NCBI RefSeq assembly: GCF_020921035.1 | Contig: NC_063154.1 | Coordinates: 2,108,001-2,172,000, forward strand | DNA: 64,000 nucleotides | Source of the DNA: Rhodamnia argentea | Taxonomy: Eukaryota; Streptophyta; Magnoliopsida; Myrtales; Myrtaceae | Direction of reading: 5' to 3' | Shown here: piece after piece, positions 49,401-62,300 of the stretch | Numbering within the stretch: the first letter of the stretch is position 1 | Layout of the letters: every line of letters begins with the position of its first letter | The notes under the pieces: model-generated | Databases searched by the model: none | Seen by the model: only the letters and a program-made list of their open reading frames with translations | Told to the model about the DNA's origin: nothing | Made by a program: the position numbers and the translations under genes

Positions 49401-50759
49401 GGTTACATAACTATCTTTAAACATATGTGTTATCCATCTAACGGTGAATGTGTAAACAATTCTTTGCACTTGCATTGGACCTAATAATAATTCTATTTTC
49501 ATCACTATAAGATTTTGTATCACTTCTTCCGAAGTTTTCTTGCAGTTGATCTTAGCATAAAATATAATTTGGTATCAGATGCGCTCTGCTGCAAAGAAGG
49601 ATCGTGATATTATGGAGAAAGGAGTGAGAGCGTTTGTCTCATATATTCGAGCTTATAAGGAGCATCACTGCTCTTATATTTTCAGGTCAGTAAGAATGTT
49701 CTGATGCCGGAAATAAGGACGTGGCCTAATTGCGAATCATGATCCAGTAACTTGGATTCGACTTTTTATTTGTCTCCCATCTTATTAAGAAAGAAAGATA
49801 AGAACCTTATTCCATCCCTCTTCCCTCTCTTCATATGTATGGTTTATGCTTTCTTAGGTGGAAAGAACTTGAGGTTGGGAAGTTGGCAATGGGATGTGGC
49901 TTGCTGCAGCTTCCTGGTATGCCCGAGGTGAAGCACCATTCACTTTCGACAGAGGGTTTCACTCCAGTTGAAGACATTAACTTGGAGGAAATTAAGTACA
50001 AGTAAGAAATTTTTTTGGCTAAGCATACTCTTTTCATGTTTAGCTTAGTCTGTATTGATACTAGATGAGTCGTGGGAGTTCTTGTAGATTACACCCCTAT
50101 GTTAAGAGCAAGCATCTGAATCTTTGAGCTCTGTTCCCTTAATACACTGCAACCCTCTTCTTTTTCATGTGAACAAATGATCTCTGTCCCAGCAAGTTTT
50201 CTGATCTGCTGAAGCTTTTTGTCTAGACATAGTTTAAAGAAAATCACCTCTACTGGAACCATTGTTGATCATATTGCTCTGTTGATCATATTGATCTTAC
50301 TTTTTCAGGAAAGTGAAAATCAACTGTTCTTTTGATCAAGTAATCCTAAAGGGTTTTGCTTTTTAAAATATTTTGATATGTAACCTCATACCTTGTTTAT
50401 TTAATGGGTAAAGGTAGGTAGTCTCAGTCAGTAATGGATGGGAGAGTCCAATAAATTGCAGTCATGTTTTCGGATTGATACTGTCCAGGGACAAATCTAG
50501 GGAGAAGCAGAGGCGGAAGAACTTGCAAGCTAAGAAAGAGGCACCACAGAAAGATCCAAAAACCCATAAGCCGAACAAGAATGCAAATGCTGCTTCCAAT
50601 GTCATCAGGAAGAAAACGGCAAAACAGAGGCGTGCAGCTCAGACAATTGAAGATGAAGATGAGTTGGCTCGAGAGTACCGCCTTTTGAAAAAATTGAAGA
50701 AAGGAACTATTGATGAAGATGAATATGCCAAGCTGACAGGGACAGAAGATTTGCTTTGA
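46490..50759 (+). CDS. RH18: DEAD-box ATP-dependent RNA helicase, RH18/DDX55/Spb4 type
   Basis: Eleven exons join in phase: 46490-46768, 47186-47422, 47557-47817, 48083-48162, 48265-48370, 48445-48558, 48806-48904, 48999-49088, 49579-49685, 49858-50001 and 50489-50759. They encode 595 residues, close to the size of Arabidopsis RH18. Core motifs are in order: Q motif GFEFCTPVQ (38), ATGSGKT (64), PTREL (101), TPGR (152), DEAD (177), SAT (208), ARGLD (346) and HRVGRTAR (371). After the core come [13 protein letters not shown] and a lysine-rich tail ([25 protein letters not shown]), as in Spb4/DDX55 proteins that act in 60S ribosomal subunit maturation in the nucleolus. All catalytic motifs are intact. 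Confidence 0.95.
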
Positions 50760-51548
50760 ATTTTTTGGCCGAGCCATCTTAGTTTCGTGAAGAGGTTGAG
50801 ACTCGAGAGAAGGTTCATGTTAGGCATCTGCATGACAAGCAAATGATGGATGGAAGCTCAACTTTTTCCTAGAAAAGCTCGAAATTGGCAACTTGAAGCC
50901 TCAATTATTGAGTTCGTAATCTCTGGACAACCATCAACTTCACCAGCAGCTATTGATGCAAATGCCTAGGGGTTAAGAATACAAGGACCTCAGTATATTT
51001 GGGATCCCAAAAAGATACCCTTGTTCAGACAAATCCGGTGGCTGAAGAGTATTGAATGACTGGAACCAGAAAGAACCATGTTTCACTTTGGGGCTTTAAG
51101 TCATAGAAGTAAAGCGTCCAAGCAAAGCTGGGTAGTTCTTGGTACATAATTTGATTGATTTAGGTTGGTGAGAGGTTTGTCTTTCTTAGGTAGAAGGTAT
51201 GTGCCTAAAGAAAGGGTAATTAAACTTGTAATCTGTTCACCATAGTATGAGAAATTAACCCAAGTATATTGTTCCTTTCCCCTTTTATTCCAGCTGTTTC
51301 TGGGAATTGGAAGTTGGTCTGGTAGTGGAAGGGGGTAGACCCATGACTCTGATTGGTACCCAAGTTCTGATAGTCTTCTAGATTCATTTTCGAGGATGCA
51401 ATCCTCCTGATAATTGGAACAGATATTGCAGTGTGCAATAAGGACATTACCACTAGGCATTTTTCTCTCTTTAGGTGCTCAACTTAAGCAAGCCAAAGCA
51501 ATATAATTCATAGAAGCATTGGCAAGTGATTCTAACTAGGAGACAATG
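50760..51548. other. 3' flank of the helicase gene
   Basis: No coding frame recognised; probably 3' UTR and spacer. Confidence 0.35.
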
Positions 51549-52219
51549 GATGCGTTTGGTTTAGTTTTTTCAAGAGACTTTGGGTCTCTTTAAGAAAACT
51601 TGGCGTGTTTGGCGAATTTTTTTGGATTTCTTTGGCTAAATGTTGGCCTCGGCAAAGTTGAAAGCTCAAGGCATGACCTTATCTACCGTGACCTTTTAGC
51701 ATCTTTACAAGGCCATTTGCTATGGTTGATAAATTTGTTCTCTTTCAAACTACCCTCACCATTTTTTACTTTTCCGGTTTTGCTCTTGAAAGAACTGTTC
51801 ATCTTCTTTACATAGATTGCTAGTAAAACTTCGAGAGTCATGCAAGGTCGGCTGATGGTCGTCGATGATCATGCGAACTCGCTTAGTGAGGTTGGGGTCG
51901 CACGACCCTAGAGGCCCTAAGCCGAGGTCGCGCGGCGGCACTCAAGCAAGGTCGCTTGAGGTCATGCAACCTCGGACGACTGCCGCAAGCAACCTGAGCC
52001 ATTTGTCGGATTTGGCAAAGGGTTGGAGTTTTTTTTTTAATAGAAAAAAATTCATTTGCAAGAAGAATTTTCTCAAATACTATTTAACCCAAAGTTGCTT
52101 TCCAATGAAATTTTATATTGCAATTTATCAAATACTACTTGAATTTCGAAAAACACTTTTAAGTTAAAAGTTTTTTTGCATTGTCTGAAAGACTTTCCTC
52201 AAAAGTGAATCAAACCGAC
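51549..52219. mobile_element. MITE-like element, possibly PIF/Harbinger or hAT
   Basis: The left end GGATGCGTTTGGTTTAGTTTT and the reverse complement of the right end (GGGTCGGTTTGATTCACTTTT) form an imperfect inverted repeat. About 670 bp. The interior contains GGTCG-rich sequence and no transposase. No convincing target duplication was found. Confidence 0.5.
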
Positions 52220-53930
52220 CCGACATCTTATACATTCCCACAGCCACATAACGTTAATGAAAATGGAGATTGTGAAAAAGTCAAATAAGGAAAGAAACTT
52301 TCCTTTTGCATATGGACATTATGCTAAAATGGGAAATGCTTGTCATACATCTTAATGAAAACAAATTTGACTCGTTTTAATCAATGGAGCACTTTAAGCA
52401 TTACTTGTAAACACTAGCCATAGCCCATATAGCTGGCCTATCGAAATGCGCAAAAGCTTATCTAGACATCACCAAGACACTAAATAAAACACTAGTTGAA
52501 GTCATAATGACACAAAATGTGCCAAGTTACAACATTGAAGTGATGCCAAAGGTGACTAAAATTTGAGAATGATTCTAGGAAACCAAACATGAGTTTGTTT
52601 TAGAAGTAAAAGACAAATGAGGTTTCCCACCATATCTCTCTACTTTGTCCCCACAAAGAAGCAGCAAGTTGATTAGATGAAAGCAAAGATGACTTTTTCT
52701 GTCTTCTCATGGAGCTTTTAGGTGAAAATCCCTCCTTTTCTGAAGAGTGTTAATTTGTTCTCAATTTCATCTCTTTTCAACTTCATTCGACTCTCGATAA
52801 GATCCTTCCTGCTCCCACTAAAGGAGGTTCTATGCACTGAGCCCCATTACATTCATTCATGGTAGCTGATTTCTTGCAAGTGGTCATCATCTTTACCTTT
52901 GAAATGGAATGCCTTGCAACCATGAATCGTCAGGAGCTCCTCACCCGTGAAGTTGAACAGGAACAACTCCAACCCTTCATTGAGTGTGATTCATACTCTC
53001 CGTCGACAGGAAAACACAAACCCTTTTATAGTTGGAGCCTGTATTTTTTTTTTTTTTTTTTTGTAGTTTGAATTTGGGCCTGTAAATAAATACCGAGTGA
53101 CTTAAAGCTCTCTCAATTCCTGGAGTTTTATTGTGTCATCTATATAATCTCATTTTCTTATAATTGAGAGTTGTAAAAGAGAATGTGAGGTGTTAATTAT
53201 AGTGTAATCCTTTGATGGATGTAGCCTAAGTTTAAAGTGGAACCAAAATGAACCTTGTGGCTCAATTTCTTTTTCCCACCTTTAGAATGGGCATGATTCT
53301 AGGGTAGAATCTGGAACTTGGAACAGGCTGTGGGGAACCTATTTGGTTGCGGTTCATTCCGACGAGGTTTTAGGTTCCAAAAATTGGGGAACCTATTTTG
53401 ATGGGTAGGTTCCAGATTTCAGGTGTGCAATGTAGGTTTTAGGTTCCAATTCTGACATGTAGGTTCCGGGTTTCGGGTAAAACTTGTACGAAACATAGAA
53501 TTGCTCACCCCTACTCGATTTTTACTTTCTATTTCATTGTGTTTGCGCGCGTAATCCCAACACCCTTGTCTGGATATCAAAATCAAACACTTCTTTCGTG
53601 GGCTCTTATGAATCATGGTATCATCATTACTCACGGGACCTTTCCTCATTACATATGCACTTGTGACAACGAAAATCATTAGCTATTTGACCTTACTCAT
53701 AAAGTGGGGAAGCAGACGAGGATCCTACTCAAAGATCATCTCCCACTTAGCATAATACGAGAATTGCCTGCCAAATAACGGCCAAAAATTGACAAAGCAT
53801 ATCAACTTCCCTGTGCATCGAACTGTATGGCAACCATTGTTTATCTTTGTTTCAGCAGGCGATGGATCTAATGGCGATGGAGGGAAGTACTTAGAAAATT
53901 TTGTCGTGTTTGACCTGAGAAGTGCTTCCG
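52220..53930. other. intergenic with LTR fragment and repeat words
   Basis: About 53070-53270 matches, in reverse orientation, the copia-like LTR of 14186-14605. Shared words include ATTATAGTG.AATCCTTTGATGG and GATGTAGCC.AA. It is therefore a partial LTR. 53330-53480 is a run of TAGGTTCC/GGAACCTATTT words, a common degenerate plant repeat. No gene is recognised. Confidence 0.45.
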
Positions 53931-53944
53931 TATTTATTAAAACA

Positions 53945-54241
53945 AAAAAGCAAAAAGAAAAAGGAAGAGCTAATCAGGAATCTTTAAGTCAGTTGTCGTT
54001 TTTGTCGTTTCTTACCTTCTACGACATAATGTTTGATACGAGGTAATATTGTATTTGGAAGTGAATTATTATATAATAAGACCAAGATAACAAAAAGGCA
54101 AAAAGAAAAAGGAAGAGCTAATCAGGAATCTTTAAGTCAGTTGTCGTTTTTGTCGTTTCTTACCTTCTACGACATAATGTTTGATACGAGGTAATGTTGT
54201 ATTTGGAGGTGAATTATTATATAATAAGACGAAGATAACAT
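53945..54241 (+). repeat. tandem duplication, 148-bp unit, two copies
   Basis: GGAAGAGCTAATCAGGAATC occurs at 53963 and 54111. The following bases, through GACATAATGTTTGATACGAGG to TAATAAGAC.AAGATAAC, repeat with only a few substitutions. This is a recent simple duplication without coding content. Confidence 0.9.
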
Positions 54242-54473
54242 AGGCTATCGGAAATTGATTCTTCTTCTCGACGTTCTTACGCAGTCCCATGAACACGCTG
54301 AGAGAATTCTCTTGCACTGGCATTCACGTTAACATGCCAGAAAACTGCCTTGTTCTCTCTGCTGACTCACCAAGCTTTTTAAGTTTGAATTTATAATATA
54401 ACCATTTCGTGTTTTGTTATTTATCTTGCAAAGCATGGGTGTAGAGAATGATGCTGAAGATCTTCATCCTCGT

Positions 54474-56299
54474 AAAGAAATTAGGGGTGATCGGTTTTCA
54501 ATCCGGTCCGATCCCACTCGGGAATTGGAAAACGAATCCGTTGGTTTGATAATCGCGCAATCCAATGCAACACGGACTTTAATTTATCACGGAATTACTA
54601 GGTTTACAATGAACCAAATCCGTCTGGTTCTCCCTTGGTACCAGGCCGAAAATCACCGAGTTCAATTTTACGGAATTGGGAACCGTACCAGCTGTAGCTA
54701 CTCGGGCAATTTACTATTGTCGCGTCGTCAATCTACACGAGGCTGGAGGAACGTCCCATACCAAGCCACCCGCGACTAAGGTTTACGTCATCTACTTTAA
54801 TCTTTTCTTACTCAAAGTAACTGGCACATGCGGAAGCTCTACAATATAAAATCAAGCAGGGCTGCCATATGAGCACAAGTGCATGGAATACAAAACATCT
54901 AATGACAGGCACACATATATAAGGGTATGGCCTTTCATGGTTTCACTAATCAAATAACATACATCTCGGATAACAAGATCATTTAGCGGATCAACTTACA
55001 GATTTCCTATTCACATCGCAATTAAGCCATTTACATTACACTTTAGTCAAACAAATTAAATGGGAGGATTTACAAAGGAAGGTAATCTACTCCGGATCCA
55101 CCAACGTCATCTCCTGTTCATGATCTTCACTTCCCATGATGTTTTTCCTTGTTGACTTGCTTATCTGAAAAATGATTAATCAATGGGAGTAAATTGAAAC
55201 TCCTCCACAAGTAGGACTCTTATACCAAACGACTAAACCAACTATAGAATCACAGGATTGCAAACAAAGTCACCACAATAAAATCAAGATATACAAAGGA
55301 TAGAATTTTTGAATCAACCCGGAATCCAAGGATAGAATCAATCAGAATCTAAGGATAAACCAAATTAGAGTTATAAATACCACAATTCGAGATCTACCGA
55401 ACCAAAATCCAAGACACTCAAGGATGGGATTTCGGAATCTCAAAATATCCAAATCGAAGCTATCGATACCACAACAGATCGGCAAACAATGCTCACAATA
55501 CCAAAACCATAGACAGTATAGTAATTAGAACTAGAAATCTACTTGCCTCGATAAATCGACAAGGATAAAAAAAGATCAAACGAACGGATGAACGAACGGG
55601 CGGTTGTCAACAACAAGCCGCCGAACGGCACCGACAGGCGGCGTGGCCTCAAGCGGCAATGGCGACTATACCCAGGCAGACAGATGACCAAAGGCGATCG
55701 AGCGGCGGTCGGTGATTCAGCAGACGCAGAATGATGACATTCTAACGATCTCATGAAGAATAAACTCACTCTAGGGATTTATATAGGGGAAGCAACTGAA
55801 GACCGGTCGGTTTAGGATCACGTAGCTTGAGATGAGTCGGCTTCGGACTGCTGAACTAGGCTAAGACACGTGTCCACCGCCTAACCTACACGTGACACGT
55901 GTCCCGCCTCCCGCCTCCTTACCAGGTGTCGATACGTGTCCAACTAGGTAACACGTCTCCGACACATCCGGACATGTTTGGACACGTGTCCCTCTTCTAA
56001 CACACGTTCGGCTCTTTCGCTTCCCTCGGTTGTGCTAATTTGACACATTTTTACTCGATGAGACCTAAATCAAACACATAGGGTCCCTAAAATAATAAAT
56101 CCACCATAACAACAATATTTCCAGAGCTTGTTTACTATTAATTCGAGCTCAACGAGTGCTAATCTCCTTGTATCTCAAGCTGGTGGAAAACTCGGGTCGT
56201 CACACCAGCACTCCATGAAACCAGCTAAAACGGCTAGTTCGGTCTGGTCCGAGCAATTCCCGGTTCAATCTATCCGCCTTGCTCACCCCTAAAAGAAAC
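54474..56299. mobile_element. hAT-like element split by an LTR insertion
   Basis: The element runs 54482-56291. It begins TAGGGGTGATC and ends GCTCACCCCTA. Flanks are AAAGAAAT (54474-54481) and AAAGAAAC (56292-56299), an 8-bp target duplication with one mismatch. Short TIRs of TAGGGGTG type with 8-bp duplications are typical of hAT transposons. Removing the LTR at about 54747-56204 leaves an original element of only about 350 bp, with no transposase. Confidence 0.7.
54747..56204 (-). mobile_element. LTR of the same family as 19.9 kb, inserted in the hAT-like element
   Basis: Read on the minus strand it starts TGTGACGACCCGAGTTTTCC. It aligns with the solo LTR at 19927-21198 over much of its length. 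Shared stretches include CAAGTAGATTTCTAGT, GTGATTCTATAGTTGGT, AATGTAAATGGCTTAATTG and the end TATGGGACG. It has a CTATATAAATCCC TATA region at about 55787. The left boundary is approximate and no 5-bp duplication is seen. Confidence 0.7.
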
Positions 56300-56960
56300 C
56301 TTAAAATTGAATCTGTGGAGGAGCTATACAGAAACTTTGAATGATTTAAACATATGTAATTTGCATTGCAGTGCTTGCAATACATAGATAGATTGACAAA
56401 TAAAAGTTGAAGTCCGGATGAAATTCCTTTGCTATAATATCACAACTCAATAATCATTCTTCCCTCAAAGCTTATTCCACTGGAATGAAAAAAGCCCTAG
56501 ATGCATGTGTAGTTTGCAAAGCCTTCGAGTGGCAAGAGAACTCATGTCTTCGAAGTCGTTCTGAATTTCAAATCCACCGACTGACGACTATCTTTCACGT
56601 GCTTGCTCACTTATGATCTTAATTCTTAACTGGTCGCCTGCTTTTATTTAAATAAACTAATGGCCTTATAACATGAAAAAGAACCTTCTCCATCAATTCC
56701 ATCTCACATGCTAGCGTTGACCCATCAGCTTACTCCTGTCCCATACTCATTATTTTATTGTACTAAGTGATAGCTCTTCAGCATAACTAACAAAAATTAG
56801 TCAAAATCCTAAAGTTAAACTGCACTGCACCCAAGTAGCAACATCAAGAGAGAGATTCTCCATTTGGCGATAATAATAGATTATGTGTTGTGGCAACGTC
56901 AATTATGATTAAGCAAAAAAAAAGGCCAAAAAGAAACGAGGAAACACAAAGTTTTATTCA
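56300..56960. other. intergenic; 3' flank of the LBD gene
   Basis: No gene recognised. The right part likely includes the 3' UTR of the minus-strand LBD gene. Confidence 0.35.
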
Positions 56961-57879
56961 TTAAGAAACCATGTCATGCCCAAAGAAGCTCTCTCTCTTG
57001 AGAGACTCGTGAGTTACATTGCCGGAGTTGGAGGCCAAGTTAAAGTACTGAGGGAGGTTATTGTGGAGGAGGAAGGACTTGTTGTCAGAGCCGTCCACCG
57101 GTACGACCGGGGACGGCATGGCCATGGGATCTTGCTGGACTTGTATGCACAGGATCTCGGCCTGAGCCACGGCGAGCTGCATCTGTAGCTGAGCCACCTG
57201 GTTTTGGAGGTAGGAGATGGCGCCGACGCATCCGTACACGGGGTCTCGGACTCTGGCATTGGCTTCGTACACAAGGCTGCTCACCGCGTCACCTCTCTGA
57301 TGCACGGGTAGCTCCTAAAAGAATTTAGCAAAAAGGATGTCTTATCAATGATTGGTCTGGAAGCATATATTCATCAAGATTAAAGTTTGAAACCAAGTTC
57401 CTTCCCCATGGAAGTTTTCAAGCCGGAAAAATGTTTGTTTGATCGCAAAGACATAAAACAAAAAAAAGGTAAGGAAACTAGGTCACCCTAGACCCGGGAT
57501 GTTTCGACAAGTAGCTAGGGCAAGATTGATCTCATTATCGACCTTTGAAGATGTTTGAGTATTGATTCTGAACCGAAAAGCAGAAATATTCAGGCAAAGC
57601 AGCCGATAGACGGTCTTCAAACGTCTTTTTGAGCAAATTTTGTGAACTTGGGGTTGAACAAGATTGATATATGCATGACTGGGAATGTAATACAATAGCT
57701 AGTAATACCATTACCATCGATTCTCCATATATCATGATCGAGTAGTAATTCTAAATCTTGAACACGTGGATGATTTAACATGTTTTCAAGACCATTTTAC
57801 CGATCAGCAACCTCAAAGAACTGCGCAAATGCTTAAGAATCAACAAGGGTTCCATGTTTTTTTTTTTGGCTTCGGCTTC

Positions 57880-57910
<31 letters not shown>

Positions 57911-58068
57911 ACCTGCAACATTTTGCTGATGTTGCTTGCACCAAAGACCTTGTGGACAATGGCGAAACGGTGAGGATCATCAGGAGGAAAATAAGGAGCG
58001 AATATGCAGCCTTTAGCGCATCGACGTCTCAGCAGCTTGCAAGATGCGCAAGGCGAGTTTCCTCCCAT
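56961..58068 (-). CDS. LBD: LOB-domain transcription factor (class I LBD, LBD1/11/12-like)
   Basis: Two exons, 58068-57913 and 57314-56961, join in phase 0 to give 169 residues. The intron sits right after KMLQ, the usual position in LBD genes. The LOB domain is complete. The C block is CX2CX6CX3C (Cys7, 10, 17, 21, in CASCKLLRRRCAKGC) and the GAS block is FAIVHKVFGASN. The leucine-zipper-like coil ISYLQNQVAQLQMQLAVAQAEI has the L-X6-L-X3-L-X6 spacing (88, 95, 99). The zipper marks class I, which acts in lateral organ boundaries, roots and vascular/cambium development. The C-terminal 60 residues are variable. Intron 1 begins with a (GA/CT)n run about 5 bases inside the donor. Confidence 0.93.
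57884..57911. repeat. GA/CT microsatellite at the LBD intron donor
   Basis: About 14 GA units immediately downstream (minus strand) of the GTTCTCT donor of LBD intron 1. Length changes here could affect splicing; this is inference. Confidence 0.85.
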
Positions 58069-58176
58069 TTCTTCTCCTCCTCTGTGTTTTTTTCAGAAAC
58101 AAATATGGCTTCTTGATCTGGAAGAGAGAAAGTGAAGAGAAGCTGGACTGTTTGAGAATGAGGGTTGGCAGTGGAT

Positions 58177-58183
58177 ATTTATA
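58177..58183 (-). promoter_or_regulatory. TATA box of the LBD gene
   Basis: TATAAAT on the minus strand (CGATTATAAATATCC), about 110 bp upstream of the ATG at 58068. Confidence 0.6.
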
Positions 58184-59312
58184 ATCGCAAACGACGTGCG
58201 TGATCTTCTCCACTCAATAAAAAAAAAAAACCAACTTTTTTTTTTCGAGAAGAACACTGTTTATGTTTATATTAAGCAAGTGACCAAGTGGGTGTGTGTC
58301 ACTGTGTCGGTCTATTATTATTTTTTATGGCAGGCGTTGATGTTGTGTCCGAGCTTGCCTAATAATCTATCAAGCAAGGTTCAAGTTCTGAAGCAGCACA
58401 ATTAATGCCTAAGAATCTTTAGGATCCCCCCATTTTCAAATTGGTCCTATGCTTCCCGCGGGTAGGAAGAGAAAGAAATCTTGATACATACACAAAGGTA
58501 TTCTTTCTATCCTGGTCAGGCCTGAGCTAGCGCTCTAAAGTCTGAACCATTCTAATTAATGCAGCTAATTCATGATATTATGACTTGTCCAAAGTCATTG
58601 AGACGAATGTGACATAGTAAAAGTAGGTGACCATTGCTGAATTTTTCTAGTAAAATTAGATAAGTAATTGACTAGAGAAATTAATTAATTTTTTCCATGT
58701 ATCGATCCATCTTTTAATTAGTAACAAGCTCAAGAAATGAAATGAAATTGGAAGAGAGGAAACCAATAAGACGTAATAGAAATGGCATGATTCACTTGCT
58801 TGACTAATTATCTTAGCATCATACGATTCTCTTGAAAATTATACAGGATCGATGTCAACAAAAATGACGGTTTAAAATATTCGAATAAAGACATTTCTTT
58901 TTATGTTTAAATACTATAACACTCTATCTCACGTGGTCGAAACTTGGCTTAAAATCAAAGTGCACAGGTCAATAATGTAGGGATGGCAAATCATGGAGAA
59001 ACTTGTATGTGCTCCCAAGAAAAAGACATTCTCATTCACCTAAGACAATCATCATATGCGAAAGTATTTCATGAATTTCATCGTATTCTTCCAAATTGAT
59101 TGAACTAGACATGATTGATTTGGATAGATACAACAAAAATAAGAGTGCACACCTAAAAACCTCTCTAAATAAGGGCCTTGGGGAACATAAAACACGATAT
59201 GCAATTTTAACCAAAACGCAGGTTTACAAGAGCGAAGCCCGACATCACAAGGAGATCTTGCACTTGTGGTGACACCAATAAATGTCACAACGGATGCAAG
59301 GATGTCGTGGGT
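58184..59312. other. intergenic: LBD upstream region to LINE 3' end
   Basis: AT-rich sequence with no recognised gene. The right part approaches the degenerate 3' end of the LINE. Confidence 0.35.
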
Positions 59313-62300
59313 TCAAAAAAAGGGAACTAGTATCGCTAAACAACTTAAAAGAAAGAAGTAGCCAAAAGAGGTGGCCAAACTACAAAACAAAACAAGCCTG
59401 GAAAGAACCTCATAACAAACAAAGACAGACAGATTGATGCCCCGACTTGCTTGCATCCTCCGGTTTCTAGAGGTGTCTTCCACTTGTTTAAACATCGGGG
59501 CCTTACCCCTTACAACCTTCTCGAGGTGTTCCTTGATAGCTGGCAAAAAAAGAGTCTGATTTCGAAAAAGGATGTGGTTCCTCTCCTTCCAAATTATGTG
59601 GCACAAGGCTCCAAAAGAAAAGCAGGCAATACTATGGTAGAAACTTTGGCCGAAAATGTGCTTCGTAGCCTACTGTAGGTTGTCCCGCCAACACCTATTA
59701 TGCCAAGCAAGATTGCACTTGGTTGCCCAAAAAGTGCGAGGGCTTCGATGAGTACGGTAATCGAAGAAGAGATGGTTAATAGAGTCCGGTCTGTAATTTC
59801 AAAAAGCGCAAGCAGCAGCCGAAATTCTATTGTAGTTAAGCAATAAAACCCGAGTGGGCAGTCTATTGAGTGCTCGGCCGGAGGTGAAAAGAGTATCGAG
59901 GAGCAAAAGAGCGATTCTAGATGAATGAATGCCAAAGCACAACCTGCCCTCTGCGACGAACTAGGTCCCATGCAGTAGCAATAGAAAAGATTGCAGAGGA
60001 ACGACCCTGCTAGACAAAACGATCACCGCCTTGATGATCAAATGGGAGGAGTGGCTCTAACCGGGACGCAATAGTGGCTGTTCCATGTGATGGGTGACCA
60101 AAATAGGAGATAAAATTTGATACCGTTGCCTTCCGATGTATACCCGATCGATAGATGTCCATATAAGAGAAAATCTTGTTGAGAGGTCCTCTCTGATGCC
60201 AAGAGTCAAACCAAAAAGACACGTTGCAACCATTGCCAAATCGCCACCTGAAGAGGTGTTGAAATTCCAAGCGGAGATCAAGGATTTTTTTTCCAACCCC
60301 AAGAACAAAAAGCCGGCTTAGTAGCTATCCAAAAATTCTTGTTCTTCAAGAAAGTAGAGTGAATCCTTTTTGCACCATAAGGATTCCTTATCGATAAAGA
60401 GAATCCAAATATGTTTGGGCATAGTCGCCCTATCGCAATCAATAAGCCTGCGGATGCTAAGGTCCCCTTCCTCCTTAGGGAGACATACATCTTCCCAAGA
60501 AACTTTTGCATTACCTACGCCAAGCCCTAGGCCTTTCCATAAAAATTGCCTGAAGATTTGCTCAATGCGGGACAATACAGATTTAGGAAGGATAAACACA
60601 CTTGTCCAATATATATGTATAGCATGAAAGACCGACTCGATAAGTTGTAGCCGACCAGCAAAAGAGAGAAACCGCTATGACCAAGATCGTACTCTAGTAG
60701 TGATTGAGTTCACTAAGGAATTACAATCTACCTTGCCAAGTTTTGATGTAATAATGGGAACACCCAAATACTAAATCGGCAATGTAGTGTCTTGAAACCC
60801 GAGAGCATAGGTAATCTGGCCTCGAAGTTCTCCCCCCCTCCCCCAAGAAGAAGATCTCGCCCTTAGTCATATTAGGTCTTAGTCTAGACCAAATGGAAAA
60901 TCTATTGAGTCCATCCGTTAGTAGAGATATAGAAGCCGATTTGCCTCAAGCAAAGAGGAGGATGTCATCGGGAAAAAATAAATGAGAGAGCTGGGTATCC
61001 TTGCACCTCCGGAAGAATTTAAAGCCCAGTTGTCGGGTCTGTATATTTAGGATGCATGTGAATATCTCCATAACAAGTGTGAAGAGATAGGGTGACATTG
61101 GATCACCTTGTCGGATGCCTCTCCCACTATAAAAGAAACCATGTGGTTCCCCATTGCTCTCCCGCTAGAAAAGAAACTACGTAGTTCCCCATTGATGGAG
61201 ATAGAAAACTTGGGAGTGCGAATACAAATCATAATAAGCTTGATTAGCTCATTGGGGATCCCAAAAGCGTGTAGGACTAGCTCCACAAACTCCCAATCCA
61301 CCATATCATAGGCTTTTTGGAAGTCATCCTTGATAGCACAATTAGGCAAATAAGGCTCATGGTGAAATCCACAAAACAGTTCTTGAGCAGGGAACATATT
61401 GTTGCTAATACGGTGGCCTTTCACAAATGCATTTTGAGGAACACTAACGAGAATAGGCAAATCACTAGCCAATCTATTAGCCATAATCTTGGTGATACAC
61501 TTGTATATGGTGTTGCAGCAAGCAATGGGTTGAAAATCATTTATGGTGGCAACATTAGGGACTTTCGGCACAAGGGAAAGAATCGTAGCATTAATTTGGC
61601 CGAAGTAACTTCCCAGTTACAAAAAAATCCTTGACAGCCAATAACATTGTCGGGCCAACGATGTCCCCAGTAGTTTTGAAAAATTCGACATTGAAACCAT
61701 CGGGGCCGGGGATCTTGCCATGGGCTAGAGAAAACATGGTATTGAGAATTTCCAAATTAGATACGGACCGTGATAGGAACCGTACTTGGTTATCATCAAG
61801 GAAGTGCTCCATAAGAGAGCGAAACTCTTGGACCGAAAGCCGAGCAACCGAGGTCGTGGGTGCAAGCAAGCCTTCAAAATGAGAGACTATAATTTGCTGA
61901 ATTGAGGTCGTATCAGTCACGAGAAATCCAGAGCTGTTCGCAACCGAGAGGATCCTATTACGAAGATGCCTCTTATTGACTGAATGGTGGAAGTACTTGG
62001 TATTAAGGTCCTCCTCCTTGAGCCATTTGACTCAAGATTTCTGCTTATAAAAGCCTTCCTTTTGGAGACAGAGATCGGAGAAAGTATAGAGGTGATCCAT
62101 CTCTTGATCAGCCAATAATTGGTTGAGAGGATTCGGAACAAGAGCGTCTTGAATGGACGTTAAGGCACTTCTAGCTTCGAATGTATGGGCCGATATATTC
62201 GAGAAGGATTCCTTGTTGAGCTGTTTGAGCTGGCCTTTGAGTAACTTAAGGTTTCGGCAAAGAATGAACATAAGAATGCCCTGACCACCTGAATACCCCA

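Noticed and set aside
54414..54779. 121-codon open frame
   Set aside because: It crosses the end of a hAT-like element and the start of an inserted LTR, so it is chimeric transposon sequence.
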